Notes under the pieces: model-generated
What the model was told of the DNA's origin: nothing
The model's input: the letters and a program-made list of their open reading frames with translations, nothing else
Databases searched by the model: none
Part shown: in pieces, positions 29,882 through 38,634 of the stretch
How positions within the stretch are numbered: the first letter of the stretch is position 1
How the letters are laid out: every line of letters begins with the position of its first letter
Translations under genes and position numbers: made by a program
DNA from: Rhodoblastus sp052145335
GTDB lineage: Bacteria; Pseudomonadota; Alphaproteobacteria; Rhizobiales; Beijerinckiaceae
Assembly: GCF_052145335.1 (NCBI RefSeq)
Contig: NZ_JBKQOU010000305.1
Span: 8,512-72,511, forward strand
Direction of reading: 5' to 3'
DNA: 64,000 nt

Positions 29882-30928
29882 TCAATTGCCGACGAACAGC
29901 GACTTGCCGTCGGCGGTCTTGATGTCCGCCGCCCAGGTCTTCTTGATCAAGCCGATGACATTGTCGGGCATCGGGATGTAATCGAGGGCTTCTGCTTCCT
30001 TGGCGCCATTGGCGAAAGCCCAGGCAAAGAACTTCAGCGCTTCGCCTGTGGCGACCGCGTCCACCGGTTGTTTCTGCACCAGGATGAAGGTCGCCGCGGT
30101 GATCGGCCAGGAGTCCGCGCCCGGCTCATTGGTCAGGATTTGATAATAGCCGGGCGAATTGGCCCAGTCGGCGTTGGCGGCGGCGGCCTGGAAGGATTCC
30201 ATGGTCGGCGCGACCGTCTTGCCGTCATGATTGACCAACTTGGCGTAGGTCATCTTGTTCTGCTTGGCGTAGGCATATTCGACGTAGCCAATCGAACCCT
30301 TGGTGTTAGCCACCGTATTGGCGACGCCCTCATTGCCCTTGGCTGCGAGGCCGGTCGGCCACTCCACCGCAGTCGCCGATCCGACCTTGGATTTCCAGTC
30401 GGCGGAGACCTTGGAGAGATAATCGGTGAAGTTGAAGGTCGTGCCCGAACCGTCCGAACGATGGACGACCAGTATGGCCGTCTCGGGCAGCTTGACGGCG
30501 GGGTTGAGCTTGGCGATGGCGGGGTCGTTCCAGACCTTGATTTCGCCGAGGAAGATTTTGGCGAAGGTCGGGCCGTCGATGACGATGTCGCCGGCCGAAA
30601 CGCCGTCGAGATTGACGACCGGCACGATGCCGCCCATCACCTGCGGCCATTGCACCAGACCGGCCTTCTCAAGCTCGTCGGCCTTGAGCGGCGCATCGGT
30701 GGCCCCGAAAGTCACCGTATTGGCTTTGATCTGCTTGATGCCGCCTCCGGATCCGATCGACTGGTAATTCAGGCCGAAGCCGGTTTCCTTTTTGTAGGAA
30801 TCCGCCCATTTGGCGTAGATCGGATAGGGGAATGTGGCGCCAGCGCCGGAAACATCGGCGGCGATGGCGGCCGAGCCAACGCCGACAAAAGCCGCAACAA
30901 CAGCGGAGCGCAAAAGGATTTTCGACAT
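29882..30928 (-). CDS. pstS: Periplasmic phosphate-binding protein PstS
   Basis: High-affinity phosphate receptor of the importer. The 348-residue protein has a signal peptide (LLRSAVVAAFVGVGSAAIAA) and begins the mature part with ADVSGAGATFPYPIYAKW, the classic PstS start. Phosphate-binding elements include GSGGGIKQIK, TFGATDAPL and VVHRSDGSGTTFNFTDYL. The ATG at 30928 has a GAGG ribosome site. A triple Pho box lies 115 bases upstream, so this gene is probably the first and most induced of the pst operon. Confidence 0.97.
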   Translation of the reverse strand: MSKILLRSAVVAAFVGVGSAAIAADVSGAGATFPYPIYAKWADSYKKETGFGLNYQSIGSGGGIKQIKANTVTFGATDAPLKADELEKAGLVQWPQVMGGIVPVVNLDGVSAGDIVIDGPTFAKIFLGEIKVWNDPAIAKLNPAVKLPETAILVVHRSDGSGTTFNFTDYLSKVSADWKSKVGSATAVEWPTGLAAKGNEGVANTVANTKGSIGYVEYAYAKQNKMTYAKLVNHDGKTVAPTMESFQAAAANADWANSPGYYQILTNEPGADSWPITAATFILVQKQPVDAVATGEALKFFAWAFANGAKEAEALDYIPMPDNVIGLIKKTWAADIKTADGKSLFVGN

Positions 30929-31042
30929 GCCGGACCTCTTCTGAGGTTGAATGGTTCGCCCGTCCGCGCCCAGAGGCGTGACCGGCGAATTCGCGGCGGC
31001 GTGACGCCGCAGCCTGAACGCGCTTGCGCGCAGCGGTCGTTT

Positions 31043-31071
31043 ACGACAGCGAAATGACGGCTGGATGACAG
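31043..31071 (-). promoter_or_regulatory. Triple Pho box upstream of pstS
   Basis: On the minus strand three heptamers, CTGTCAT (31065-31071), CCGTCAT (31054-31060) and CTGTCGT (31043-31049), repeat at exact 11-base intervals, matching the PhoB direct-repeat site (CTGTCAT separated by 4 bases). This is about 115 bases before the pstS start and just after the phoR stop, indicating separate PhoB-driven transcription of pstS onward. Confidence 0.9.
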
Positions 31072-31145
31072 CAAGCGGCCGGAATTGCCCACGAAACGGC
31101 GCGCGACGAATTTTCCCGAAAACACGCGAAAACCCCGACTCAAGG

Positions 31146-32195
31146 TCACGCCTCGTAAAGCGGCACCAAAGCTGAAAAAGTCGCGCCATTGCCCAGTTGC
31201 GAACGGACGCTGATGCGGCCGCGATGGCGCAGAAGGATATGCTTGACCAAAGCGAGGCCGAGGCCGGTGCCGCCCTTGGCGCGACTCTGGCCGACATCGA
31301 CGCGGTAGAAACGCTCGGTCAGGCGCGGAATGTTTTCCGGCGCTATGCCCGGCCCTTCGTCGCGCACTTCGAGCACCCCGTAGGAGCCGCGCGGCGCCAC
31401 CGAGACCCACACCCGCCGCTCGTCTTGACCGGGCTCCGGCGCGCTGTATTTGATGGCGTTTTCGATCAGGTTTTCGGCGACCCGCACCAGTTCGTCGCGG
31501 TCGCCGCGCACCTGGGCCGGTTCGGTTTTCAGCTCCAGTATGACGCGGTTGTCCTGGGCCAGCGGCGTCAGCGCGTCGCGCACATGGCGCACGAGACCCG
31601 AAAGATCGACGGCGCCGCGGGGACGCAGATGCAGGGTCTGTTCGATGCGCGACAGCGACAAAAGATCGTCGACGAGACGCGCCATGCGGCGCGCCTGTTC
31701 GAGCATGATGGCGAGAAAGCGCGCCCGCGCTTCCGCATCGTTGCGCGCCGGGCCTTGCAGCGTTTCGATGAAACCGAGCAGCGAAGCGAGAGGCGTGCGC
31801 AATTCGTGGCTGGCGTTGGCGACGAAATCGACCCGCGTCTGTTCCAGCCTCCGCGATTCGGTGGCGTCGTGCAGGGTCAGGGCGACGAAACGCGCCGGCG
31901 AAGACTGGAAGGCGGCGACATGAACCTGGAACAATCTTTCCACCGGCACACGGTCGAGCCAGGAAATATTTTCGGCCTGTCCCGAATTCAGCACCCGCGC
32001 AATGGCGTCATGCAAGTCGACCGCGCGCAGGCTGGTCGTCAGGGGCGCCTGCAGGCGCAATTGCGGAAACAGCGCCCGCGCCGGGCCGTTGGCCGCGACA
32101 AGCCGCACGGTGTCGCTGACCACCAGCACAGGTTCCGGCATGGCCTCGATCAAACTGGCCAGTAGCGCGCCGCCGACTTCCATCGTCTCGTTCAT
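31146..32195 (-). CDS. phoR: Phosphate regulon sensor kinase PhoR, apparently without membrane segments
   Basis: Histidine kinase paired with PhoB. The 349-residue protein has a PAS-like sensor region (about 10-115), the phospho-acceptor SHELRTPLASLLGF with His near 130, and a HATPase domain with N-box ENAIKY, DEGPGIAPENI, ERFYR and GGTGLGLALVKH. Unlike PhoR of many bacteria, no transmembrane helix precedes the PAS region and the frame leaves no room for one (the neighbouring gene ends at 32232). The start is uncertain: a TTG at 32225 would add ten residues. It leads the Pho block. Confidence 0.93.
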   Translation of the reverse strand: MNETMEVGGALLASLIEAMPEPVLVVSDTVRLVAANGPARALFPQLRLQAPLTTSLRAVDLHDAIARVLNSGQAENISWLDRVPVERLFQVHVAAFQSSPARFVALTLHDATESRRLEQTRVDFVANASHELRTPLASLLGFIETLQGPARNDAEARARFLAIMLEQARRMARLVDDLLSLSRIEQTLHLRPRGAVDLSGLVRHVRDALTPLAQDNRVILELKTEPAQVRGDRDELVRVAENLIENAIKYSAPEPGQDERRVWVSVAPRGSYGVLEVRDEGPGIAPENIPRLTERFYRVDVGQSRAKGGTGLGLALVKHILLRHRGRISVRSQLGNGATFSALVPLYEA

Positions 32196-32231
32196 GCCGC
32201 GCAAATTCCCAAAGTTGCAAAGCAAAGGACG

Positions 32232-33314
32232 TCAATCGTCCTTGTCCCTCTCCGCCTCCGCCCGGTTCATCGCTTCGCGCAAGGCGTCCCAACGGCGCCC
32301 GCCTTCATTGGCGCCGAGGAGGGTGAGAGCCAACACGAAAGGGATGACATAATAAAGAATGCGGAACATCAAGAGCGAGGCGAGCAGGGCCTCCTGCGAG
32401 GGCGCCGGCAGCACTTTCAGCATGGTCGCCTCGAAAACGCCGATACCGCCCGGCGCATGGCTGATGATGCCGAGCAGGCTGGCGAAGACATAGACGGAGG
32501 CGAAGGTGAAAAAGTCCAGGCCGGCATGGCTCGGCAGCAGCGCATAAAGCACCCCGGCGGCGCTGCACAGGTCCATCACCCCGAGCGCCATCTGCCCGAG
32601 CGTCAGCCCGAGGCCCGGAAGTTCAAGATGCAGACCCTGCCAGCGGGCGCGGCGAGGGTGCGCCGAAACCCAATAGAGATAGCCGAATATCGCCGTCAGC
32701 ACGCCGAGGCCGATCAGCCGGTTCAAATTGACCGCCAGATGGTTGATCTCGGACAGAGGCTCCGCCTCGATCAGCAGGCCCAGGGCGATCACCACAGCCA
32801 TGCCGAGCCAGAAGGTCACGCCGGCCACCACTGTCAGGCTGGCGATCTTGCCTGGCCGCACGCCGGCGCGCGAATAGATCCAGTAGCGCACCGTGCCGCC
32901 GGTGAAAATCGGAAAGCCCAGGGTGAAGGACACGGCATAGGAGGTGAAGGAGCCGAGCGCCGTGGTCCGGTAAGGCACGCGCAGCTTCAACTGATGCAGG
33001 GCCAAAGCGTCGTAGCCGGTCAGCATCAGATAGGACAAGGCCGTGAAAAACATGCCGAGCGCGATCTGGCGCGACGAGGTGGCGGCGAAGGCCCCGCGCA
33101 ATTCGGCCATGTTGAGGCTGGAGATGGTGCGGGTGAGAACGACAACCGCCACCGCGACCACGATCAGGCTGGCCGCCATTCCGATCCGCGCCCACAACCT
33201 GCGCTTTTTCACCGCCGCTTCGCTGGCGAGGCGGCGGGGAGACCGGGCCGATTGCGCCGGCGCCGATTCCGGCGCTTCGGCTTCACCCTCGTTATCGCTC
33301 CCCATCCGTTCCAT
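32232..33314 (-). CDS. YbhN/MprF-N-type membrane protein (lysylphosphatidylglycerol synthase TM region family)
   Basis: A 360-residue polytopic protein with a charged N-terminal tail of about 45 residues and roughly eight hydrophobic segments. SYAVSFTLGFPIFTGGTVRYW, AHAPGGIGVFEATML (seen as SHAPGGIGVFEATML) and RILYYVIPFVLAL fit the UPF0104/PF03706 family, whose MprF member flips lipids. No synthase domain is fused, so a lipid-flippase-like role is only suggested by the family. Start could also be at 33305. It lies just before phoR on the same strand, but its link to phosphate is unknown. Confidence 0.82.
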   Translation of the reverse strand: MERMGSDNEGEAEAPESAPAQSARSPRRLASEAAVKKRRLWARIGMAASLIVVAVAVVVLTRTISSLNMAELRGAFAATSSRQIALGMFFTALSYLMLTGYDALALHQLKLRVPYRTTALGSFTSYAVSFTLGFPIFTGGTVRYWIYSRAGVRPGKIASLTVVAGVTFWLGMAVVIALGLLIEAEPLSEINHLAVNLNRLIGLGVLTAIFGYLYWVSAHPRRARWQGLHLELPGLGLTLGQMALGVMDLCSAAGVLYALLPSHAGLDFFTFASVYVFASLLGIISHAPGGIGVFEATMLKVLPAPSQEALLASLLMFRILYYVIPFVLALTLLGANEGGRRWDALREAMNRAEAERDKDD

Positions 33315-33474
33315 CGCTGACGCTGCCGATCATCCGCCAAACAGCCGGACGTTTAAGGCTCCTTTACGGCGCCATCCCTGCTTCGGCAAGCCACCCGTTT
33401 CTCAGGATAATGGCCAGCAAAAAAACGCGGGCCCGCTCGGAAGCCCGCGTTGCATCGGTCCGGATGGTCCGGGA

Positions 33475-33879
33475 TCAGGATTCGGTGACCGTGGCCTTCG
33501 ACTTGTGCTGCTTGACCGGCATGGTTTCGTCGCCGACGAATTTCACCTGAATGTCCTCGTCGCGCAAAACACACTGGCAAGCCAGACGGAAGTGCGGCGG
33601 CATGTCGTTGACCTCGGCGTCGACGACCTCGGCTTTGCTGATCTTGCCGAGTTGCTTGAGCATTTCCTTTTCTTTGTCGGTCAGCATGATCGCGTGAGGT
33701 TTCTTGCTGAGGACCGTGATCTCGACGAGGCAGGAGCCGCATTCGCCATCCTGGCAGTCGAACGGAATCGGAATCTTGTTGTCTTTGGCAAGCGAAAGAA
33801 GCGTGCCGCGATCGCCCGCCACCGCATAAACGGTGACGTCGCGCGACAGCGACGGCGAAGTAAAGGTCACATTGGCCAT
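33475..33879 (-). CDS. [2Fe-2S] ferredoxin of the FeSII (Shethna protein II)/FdxD type
   Basis: A 134-residue plant-type [2Fe-2S] ferredoxin. Cluster ligands are in FDCQDGECGSC and the distal LACQC. The long insertion LTDKEKEMLKQLGKI and the PPHFRLACQCVLRDEDIQVKF end match what I recall of Azotobacter FeSII, which binds nitrogenase to protect it from oxygen, and related FdxD proteins; photosynthetic ferredoxins lack this insertion. The ATG has a GGGAG site seven bases upstream. A canonical -24/-12 sigma-54 promoter lies about 50 bases before the start. No nif gene is in this window. Confidence 0.85.
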   Translation of the reverse strand: MANVTFTSPSLSRDVTVYAVAGDRGTLLSLAKDNKIPIPFDCQDGECGSCLVEITVLSKKPHAIMLTDKEKEMLKQLGKISKAEVVDAEVNDMPPHFRLACQCVLRDEDIQVKFVGDETMPVKQHKSKATVTES

Positions 33880-33930
33880 TGGTATTGCTCCCGGAAATTT
33901 TTGAAGCCGCGTTTGCTCCCGACACATGGC

Positions 33931-33946
33931 AGCAAAAGCCGTGCCC
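33931..33946 (-). promoter_or_regulatory. Sigma-54 (-24/-12) promoter of the FeSII-like ferredoxin gene
   Basis: The minus strand reads GGGCACG, four bases, TTGCT, against the RpoN consensus TGGCACG-N4-TTGCW: one mismatch, with the invariant GG and GC exactly ten bases apart. Predicted start of transcription is near 33920, leaving a leader of about 40 bases containing the ribosome site. No exact NifA site (TGT-N10-ACA) is seen upstream; the nearest is TGT-N10-TCA at 34010-34025. Confidence 0.82.
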
Positions 33947-34094
33947 GGATTGGAGGGCCGAAAATCGGGGAGTTGAGCGGCGACAGACGCGCCGTACGGG
34001 TCGACAATTTGTTGCGGCCGGTTCAAACGGGAAACGAAAGCGACAGGTTTTGTTTCGTCCGCGTCGCAAGGCCGACAAGTCCTGTCGGAGCAGC

Positions 34095-36452
34095 TTATCG
34101 GCCCGGCAGGAATTGCAGCAGGCCCTTGACCGGTTGGAAGCGGAAACGCACACGATGCGGGCCGGGCGACAATGGCACAGCGCGAAACATCAGGTTGGCC
34201 TGGAGTATCGGAACCTCAATTCCGTCGATCGAGGCGGTCTGCCAGTTCTGCCAGACGTCGTTGAGCACAAGAAAGCCGCCCTTGGCCGGCGCTTGCGCCT
34301 CGATATCGATCAAGGTGTTGTCGTAGCGCAGGATTTTCGCCACGCCGGAAGCGCCCTTCGCCGCCGTGTCGTTGGCGCACGAAAGTTCGGGGCGGGCGTC
34401 GCAGGTCGCCCGGTCGAGCAACATGAATTGCCGGTAATCGATGTCCGGCATCAAGCCCTCGGCCTCGATCCTGGCGAAATCCGCCGCCACCGCGCGGCCC
34501 GGCAGCAGCACCCGCGGCAGGGCGTCCTTGTTTTCGTAAATATAGGCGTCGCGTGTCTGCGCAACCAAGGGAAGGTCGCCGGGTTTCAGGCTCTTGTCGA
34601 TCTCCTCCGCGGGGACGCCGGTGGCGATCCAGCGCAAGCCGATCAGATTGGCCATCGGCGATTTATAGGAGGGGAAGGCCGGGGAAAACACCCGCTGTTC
34701 CGGCAGCGCGACATGGTCGTTGGCATGGGTGACATCGACGAAAAGCGTCAGCCGGATCGGATTATAGCCAAGGTCCATGTCGAAGCCGTGGGTCAGGCCG
34801 GCGTTCGGCCAGTGGAAGTCGATCCCCGCCAGTTCGACCCGGTCGCGGCGGTCCGGCTCATGGTTTTCCGCAAGCCTGTCCTTGAGAAATACGATGGTGT
34901 CATTCTTCGTCGTCTCACGCAGTATGTCGTAGGTTTCCGGCGGCAGGCCGGTGGATTGGTTGGGCGCATTGTTCAGCGACAGGTCGAAGGTCAGCAGCAA
35001 GCCGACGACCAGCACGGCGAGCGCCGGCTTTTCCCGCCATCCGGGCAATTTGGCGAGCACAAGCAGCGAGAGGAAGGCGAAAAAGGCTGAAAACAGCATT
35101 GCCGGCAGGGCGTCGGGGAAATGGCCCTTGGCGTAAGCGACGCCAAGACAGAGCATATAAAGCGCGCCGACCAGCCCCCAGCCGATGTTCCGGCGCCTGG
35201 CGTCGGGCGGCGCGTCGAAGGCGCGGCTGACGCAATAGCCGCCGATGACGGCGGCGAAGACGCAGAGCGGAAAGGTGGCGTCGGCCGGGCGGCGGAACAG
35301 GCTGGCGCCGGGCACGTTGAACAAAGCAGTGAATACCGGGGTATATTTGCCGAAGGCGTAGACCGCCATGGCCAGCGCCGTGACCGCGAAAAAGCGCATC
35401 GGTCGGGTGAAAATCCAGCCGCGCGCCAGCCCCAGAACCAGCAACGCAATGAAGGGCAAGGCGCCAAAATAGATTTCAGCCATGTTGCGTGCGATATAGA
35501 GCCCGGTTTCGCCCCAGTCTGGCGACGGCGGCCCCCAATATTGCGACTGCGCGCCGTGGATATTGTAGAGATTGGCGACCAGGGCGGTGAGCAGCGAGGC
35601 CGGATGCAGCGAGCCGCGCAAGGCGCCGTCGAGGGTGATTTCGGAGCGGTTGGATTGCTGCGCCAACGCAATGGTCCACAACAGGGGCGGACCGGCGACG
35701 ATCAGGCCGACGATCAGGCCGCCGCCGAGCGGCTTGATCATCCGCTTCATTCGGGTGAAAAAGCCGTTGCGGTCGCTCGAAGGCGGGGCAAACAGCCGCC
35801 ATATCGTGAAGACGGTCAGGGTCAGCACGAACAGCCAGGCGATCTGGTCGCGGCCCAGCACCATGAAAGCGGCGAACAATCCCGCGAGCGCGCCCCACAG
35901 AAACGAAGCGCGGTCGAGCGCGCGATTGAGCGCCCAGAAGGCCAGCGGAAACCACGACAGGCTCAGGATCTGGCCGGTGTGCTGGATGCGCCAGGCCGCC
36001 GAGCCGCCATAGGCGAAGGCGAGCGCCGCCACGAGGCCGCCAGCCGCGCGCCAGCCGCGATCACGGAAATAGAGCATCCAGCCGATCCCGCCCAGCGTCA
36101 GCATGGCGAAGGCGACGGCGTCGGCCTCCTGAAACGTCGGGGCCGGATCGAGTGCGGCGAGCAGCAGATAGGGCGGCGAGAAGATCAGCGATTGCGGGTC
36201 GGCGATCTGGGGCATGCCCGCGAAGACATTCGGCGTCCAGAACGGCGACTGGCCATTATGCAGGGCGTGGGCGAGGAAGGACAGTTGCGGCTGGAAATGC
36301 GCCTTGGAATCCCATGGGATCGTCACCTGCCCTGACAGCCACGGCCAGGCCAGGTAGAGACTGGCGAGGACGAAGAAAGCAAGGGCGAAACGAAAGACTC
36401 GAGAGGATTCTGACGCAGATTCAGGCGCCGTCGGGCGGGGGAATGTCGACAT
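34095..36452 (-). CDS. YfhO-like polytopic membrane protein
   Basis: A 785-residue protein with about twelve to thirteen hydrophobic segments over the first 500 residues and a soluble C-terminal region of about 250 residues. The pattern FRFALAFFVLASLYLAWPW, WDSKAHFQPQLSFLAHAL, FWTPNVFAGMPQIADPQS resembles the YfhO/GT-C glycosyltransferase-like family, with the acidic WDSKAHF near the first outer loop. Such proteins use lipid-linked sugars; the substrate here is unknown. The start MSTFPRP lies within the end of ribA (32-base overlap). A small stem (34071-34086) follows its stop. Confidence 0.75.
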   Translation of the reverse strand: MSTFPRPTAPESASESSRVFRFALAFFVLASLYLAWPWLSGQVTIPWDSKAHFQPQLSFLAHALHNGQSPFWTPNVFAGMPQIADPQSLIFSPPYLLLAALDPAPTFQEADAVAFAMLTLGGIGWMLYFRDRGWRAAGGLVAALAFAYGGSAAWRIQHTGQILSLSWFPLAFWALNRALDRASFLWGALAGLFAAFMVLGRDQIAWLFVLTLTVFTIWRLFAPPSSDRNGFFTRMKRMIKPLGGGLIVGLIVAGPPLLWTIALAQQSNRSEITLDGALRGSLHPASLLTALVANLYNIHGAQSQYWGPPSPDWGETGLYIARNMAEIYFGALPFIALLVLGLARGWIFTRPMRFFAVTALAMAVYAFGKYTPVFTALFNVPGASLFRRPADATFPLCVFAAVIGGYCVSRAFDAPPDARRRNIGWGLVGALYMLCLGVAYAKGHFPDALPAMLFSAFFAFLSLLVLAKLPGWREKPALAVLVVGLLLTFDLSLNNAPNQSTGLPPETYDILRETTKNDTIVFLKDRLAENHEPDRRDRVELAGIDFHWPNAGLTHGFDMDLGYNPIRLTLFVDVTHANDHVALPEQRVFSPAFPSYKSPMANLIGLRWIATGVPAEEIDKSLKPGDLPLVAQTRDAYIYENKDALPRVLLPGRAVAADFARIEAEGLMPDIDYRQFMLLDRATCDARPELSCANDTAAKGASGVAKILRYDNTLIDIEAQAPAKGGFLVLNDVWQNWQTASIDGIEVPILQANLMFRAVPLSPGPHRVRFRFQPVKGLLQFLPGR

Positions 36453-37524
36453 CAAGAAAATGGCCTGCCCTGTCGCGTTTGGTGGCGAGGTAATGAATAT
36501 TCTGCGGCGTCGGGCGCCCCTGGATGCGCTGGTCGGTGACATCCAGACCCGCGGCGCGCAAAGCCTCGATCTTGGCTGGATTATTGGTCATCAGCCGCAC
36601 CCGGGTCACGCCGAGCAGGTCGAGCATGCGCGCGGCATAGCCGAAGCGGCGCTGGTCGAGGCCGAAGCCCAGGATTTCGTCGGCGTCGTAGGTGTCGTGG
36701 CCTTTTGCCTGCAGGCGATAGGCGCGGACCTTGTTGGCGAGGCCGTTGCCGCGCCCTTCCTGGTCGAGATAGAGGATCACGCCGCCGCCGTTTTCCGCCA
36801 TATAGCGAGCGGTATGGCGCAACTGGTCGCCGCAATCGCATTTCAGCGAGCCGAACAGATCGCCGGTGAGGCAAGCGGAGTGCAGCCGTACATGAACCGG
36901 CCCGGCGAGATCGGGTTTGCCAATAATGACCGCGGCTTGATCGCGCAAACCTTCGCCACCTCGGAAAACCACGATTTCCGACTGCGGCGCGCCCTCAAGC
37001 GGCGCCGGAGCGCGCCCAACCATATGCAAGGAGAGTATTTTTTTGGCCCGGAAGCCCCGGATGTCGCAGCCGGAGACTTCCTGCAATTCCGGCGCGGGGT
37101 TCTTGAGCGGCGCCAGCACCGCGCCGGGCAGCAGATGGGCGAGGCGCAACAGGTCGAGCGCCGCCTCCTCCGCCGGACTGGGATTAGCCACCGGCGCGTC
37201 GATGCGGGCGTCTTCCTCGGCGAGCAAGGCGCCGATGCGGTCGAGGTCGATTTCGGGCAGGGCGATCAGGCCAGGACCGTTGCGCTCGACGCCGAGCCGC
37301 CGCAGCCTTTGCGCTGACAGGATCAGATTGGCCCGCCCAGAGGCCAGCGAGTTCAATGCGAAGGCGGAGGCCTCGTCGAGAATTTCGGCGGGGAACACCA
37401 GCAGGCGGGTCGCACCTTCGCTGACGACGACCGGTCGCCCACCGCGCAATTCGGCGATCGCGCGCTCCGCGGCGACAGAGCCGGAGGCGGCCAGCGTCGG
37501 AAAAAGACCGGAAAGTTCAGACAT
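36421..37524 (-). CDS. ribA: GTP cyclohydrolase II (with alphaproteobacterial N-terminal extension)
   Basis: Opens GTP to start riboflavin synthesis. The catalytic domain (about 165-360) has the zinc cysteines in SACLTGDLFGSLKCDCG, the GTP-binding VILYLDQEGRGNGLANK and the late YDADEILGFGLDQRRFGYAARML. The first 160 residues (GGRPVVVSEGA, FALNSLASGRANLILSAQ) resemble a degenerate DHBP-synthase-like domain, as in many Rhizobiales RibA proteins. Total 367 residues, longer than the roughly 200-residue E. coli enzyme. It is divergent from a periplasmic protein gene. Confidence 0.92.
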   Translation of the reverse strand: MSELSGLFPTLAASGSVAAERAIAELRGGRPVVVSEGATRLLVFPAEILDEASAFALNSLASGRANLILSAQRLRRLGVERNGPGLIALPEIDLDRIGALLAEEDARIDAPVANPSPAEEAALDLLRLAHLLPGAVLAPLKNPAPELQEVSGCDIRGFRAKKILSLHMVGRAPAPLEGAPQSEIVVFRGGEGLRDQAAVIIGKPDLAGPVHVRLHSACLTGDLFGSLKCDCGDQLRHTARYMAENGGGVILYLDQEGRGNGLANKVRAYRLQAKGHDTYDADEILGFGLDQRRFGYAARMLDLLGVTRVRLMTNNPAKIEALRAAGLDVTDQRIQGRPTPQNIHYLATKRDRAGHFLDVDIPPPDGA

Positions 37525-37683
37525 TTTGCTTAGAATACCTTTCGCTCCTTCCTCTACATAATCGCTCGCGCGCCCAAGAACCAGTCTTAAGCGAAACTCG
37601 CGCCATGGCTGGGCTTGGCCAGCTTGCCTTCGCCCCGGCGGCGGCTTAAAGCCGCAGCGACGCTTTCTGCCCGGAATCCCGCC

Positions 37684-38634
37684 ATGCGCCCGCTTCGCCT
37701 CGCCTGCCTGCTGTTCTGTCTCGCCGCGCCAGCATTGGCCGCCGGCTCGCAGAATCTCGTCAATGAACTGGCGGTGCGCGTCGTCAACAAGTCCACACCG
37801 GAGCTTTGCGCCGAGCGGGACAACGTCGAACTGGATTTCATCTCGCCGGACGTGCGCCACATGGAAATACAGGCGACCCATCCCGCCTATATCGGCATGA
37901 TCAACACCGATCGCTGGGCGCCGGATTTTTCCGCCTGCAACATTCCGCACGGCGAGGGCGCCCTGCCGCGGAAAACCTTTTATGAGTCTCCGACCCTTTG
38001 GCTCACCGGCCTGACCGATCCGGATTTCTGGCGCCCGGCGAATGTTCCGATTCGCGTCGGCGACCATGTCGAGCCGGGCTTCAATTACATCCAGCTGTGG
38101 ATGCTTTCCCGCGAGCGCGCGGAAGAAATTTTGGTGATGTATCCGTCGGACGGCAACTGGCGCATCCGTCCCCTGCCCTACGGCGACATGCGCTGGACGG
38201 CCTATGGATCGTCCTTCCAGATCGGGCCGCTGGAGATGCAGGAGGGGCCCGGCGGCGCGCGGCCGGTCGTGGCGATCAGCGACATCGCGTTCGATCCGGC
38301 CAAAAAGGCGTTCACGCTGAATTTCAAACGCGGCGGTTCGGCTACCGTGACGCTCAAGCAGGTCGACCAGGACCATGTCGCGCTCGACGTCAGCTATTCC
38401 GGCGCCATGCCCGACAGCCTGCCCTTCGCCGCGATGCGCTCGATGTACACGAACGAGGGCAACTCCGACGTCGCCCGCATCGCCTGGCGCGAAAAGGACG
38501 GCAAGGGCTGGGGAGAATCGCCGGTGCTGAGTTTCCCCGGCGCACTGGCCACCGAGGTCTGGGCCGGACGCAATGCCTCCTCGCGGCACAATCTCTCGGC
38601 GCCCGACATGGTCTTTTCGCACTTCCAGCGATGA
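37684..38634 (+). CDS. Conserved periplasmic protein of unknown function
   Basis: A 316-residue protein with a clear signal peptide (RPLRLACLLFCLAAPALAAG). The mature part has no domain I recognise; it is rich in Trp and Tyr and contains cysteines at CAERDNVELDF and FSACNIPHG that could form a disulfide. Its stop overlaps the start of the DUF1624 membrane protein (ATGA), so both are made together and may act in one envelope process. An upstream in-frame ATG gives a poor signal peptide and is not used. Confidence 0.7.
   Translation: MRPLRLACLLFCLAAPALAAGSQNLVNELAVRVVNKSTPELCAERDNVELDFISPDVRHMEIQATHPAYIGMINTDRWAPDFSACNIPHGEGALPRKTFYESPTLWLTGLTDPDFWRPANVPIRVGDHVEPGFNYIQLWMLSRERAEEILVMYPSDGNWRIRPLPYGDMRWTAYGSSFQIGPLEMQEGPGGARPVVAISDIAFDPAKKAFTLNFKRGGSATVTLKQVDQDHVALDVSYSGAMPDSLPFAAMRSMYTNEGNSDVARIAWREKDGKGWGESPVLSFPGALATEVWAGRNASSRHNLSAPDMVFSHFQR

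Noticed and set aside
34010..34025. TGT-N10-TCA as a NifA activator site
   Set aside because: One base off the TGT-N10-ACA consensus and short enough to occur by chance; kept only as a remark on the ferredoxin promoter.
37998..38630. In-frame upstream extension of the DUF1624 gene
   Set aside because: It runs antiphase through the periplasmic protein gene; the family start MSDTQARLPLVDFLRG at 38631 is clear and coupled by ATGA.
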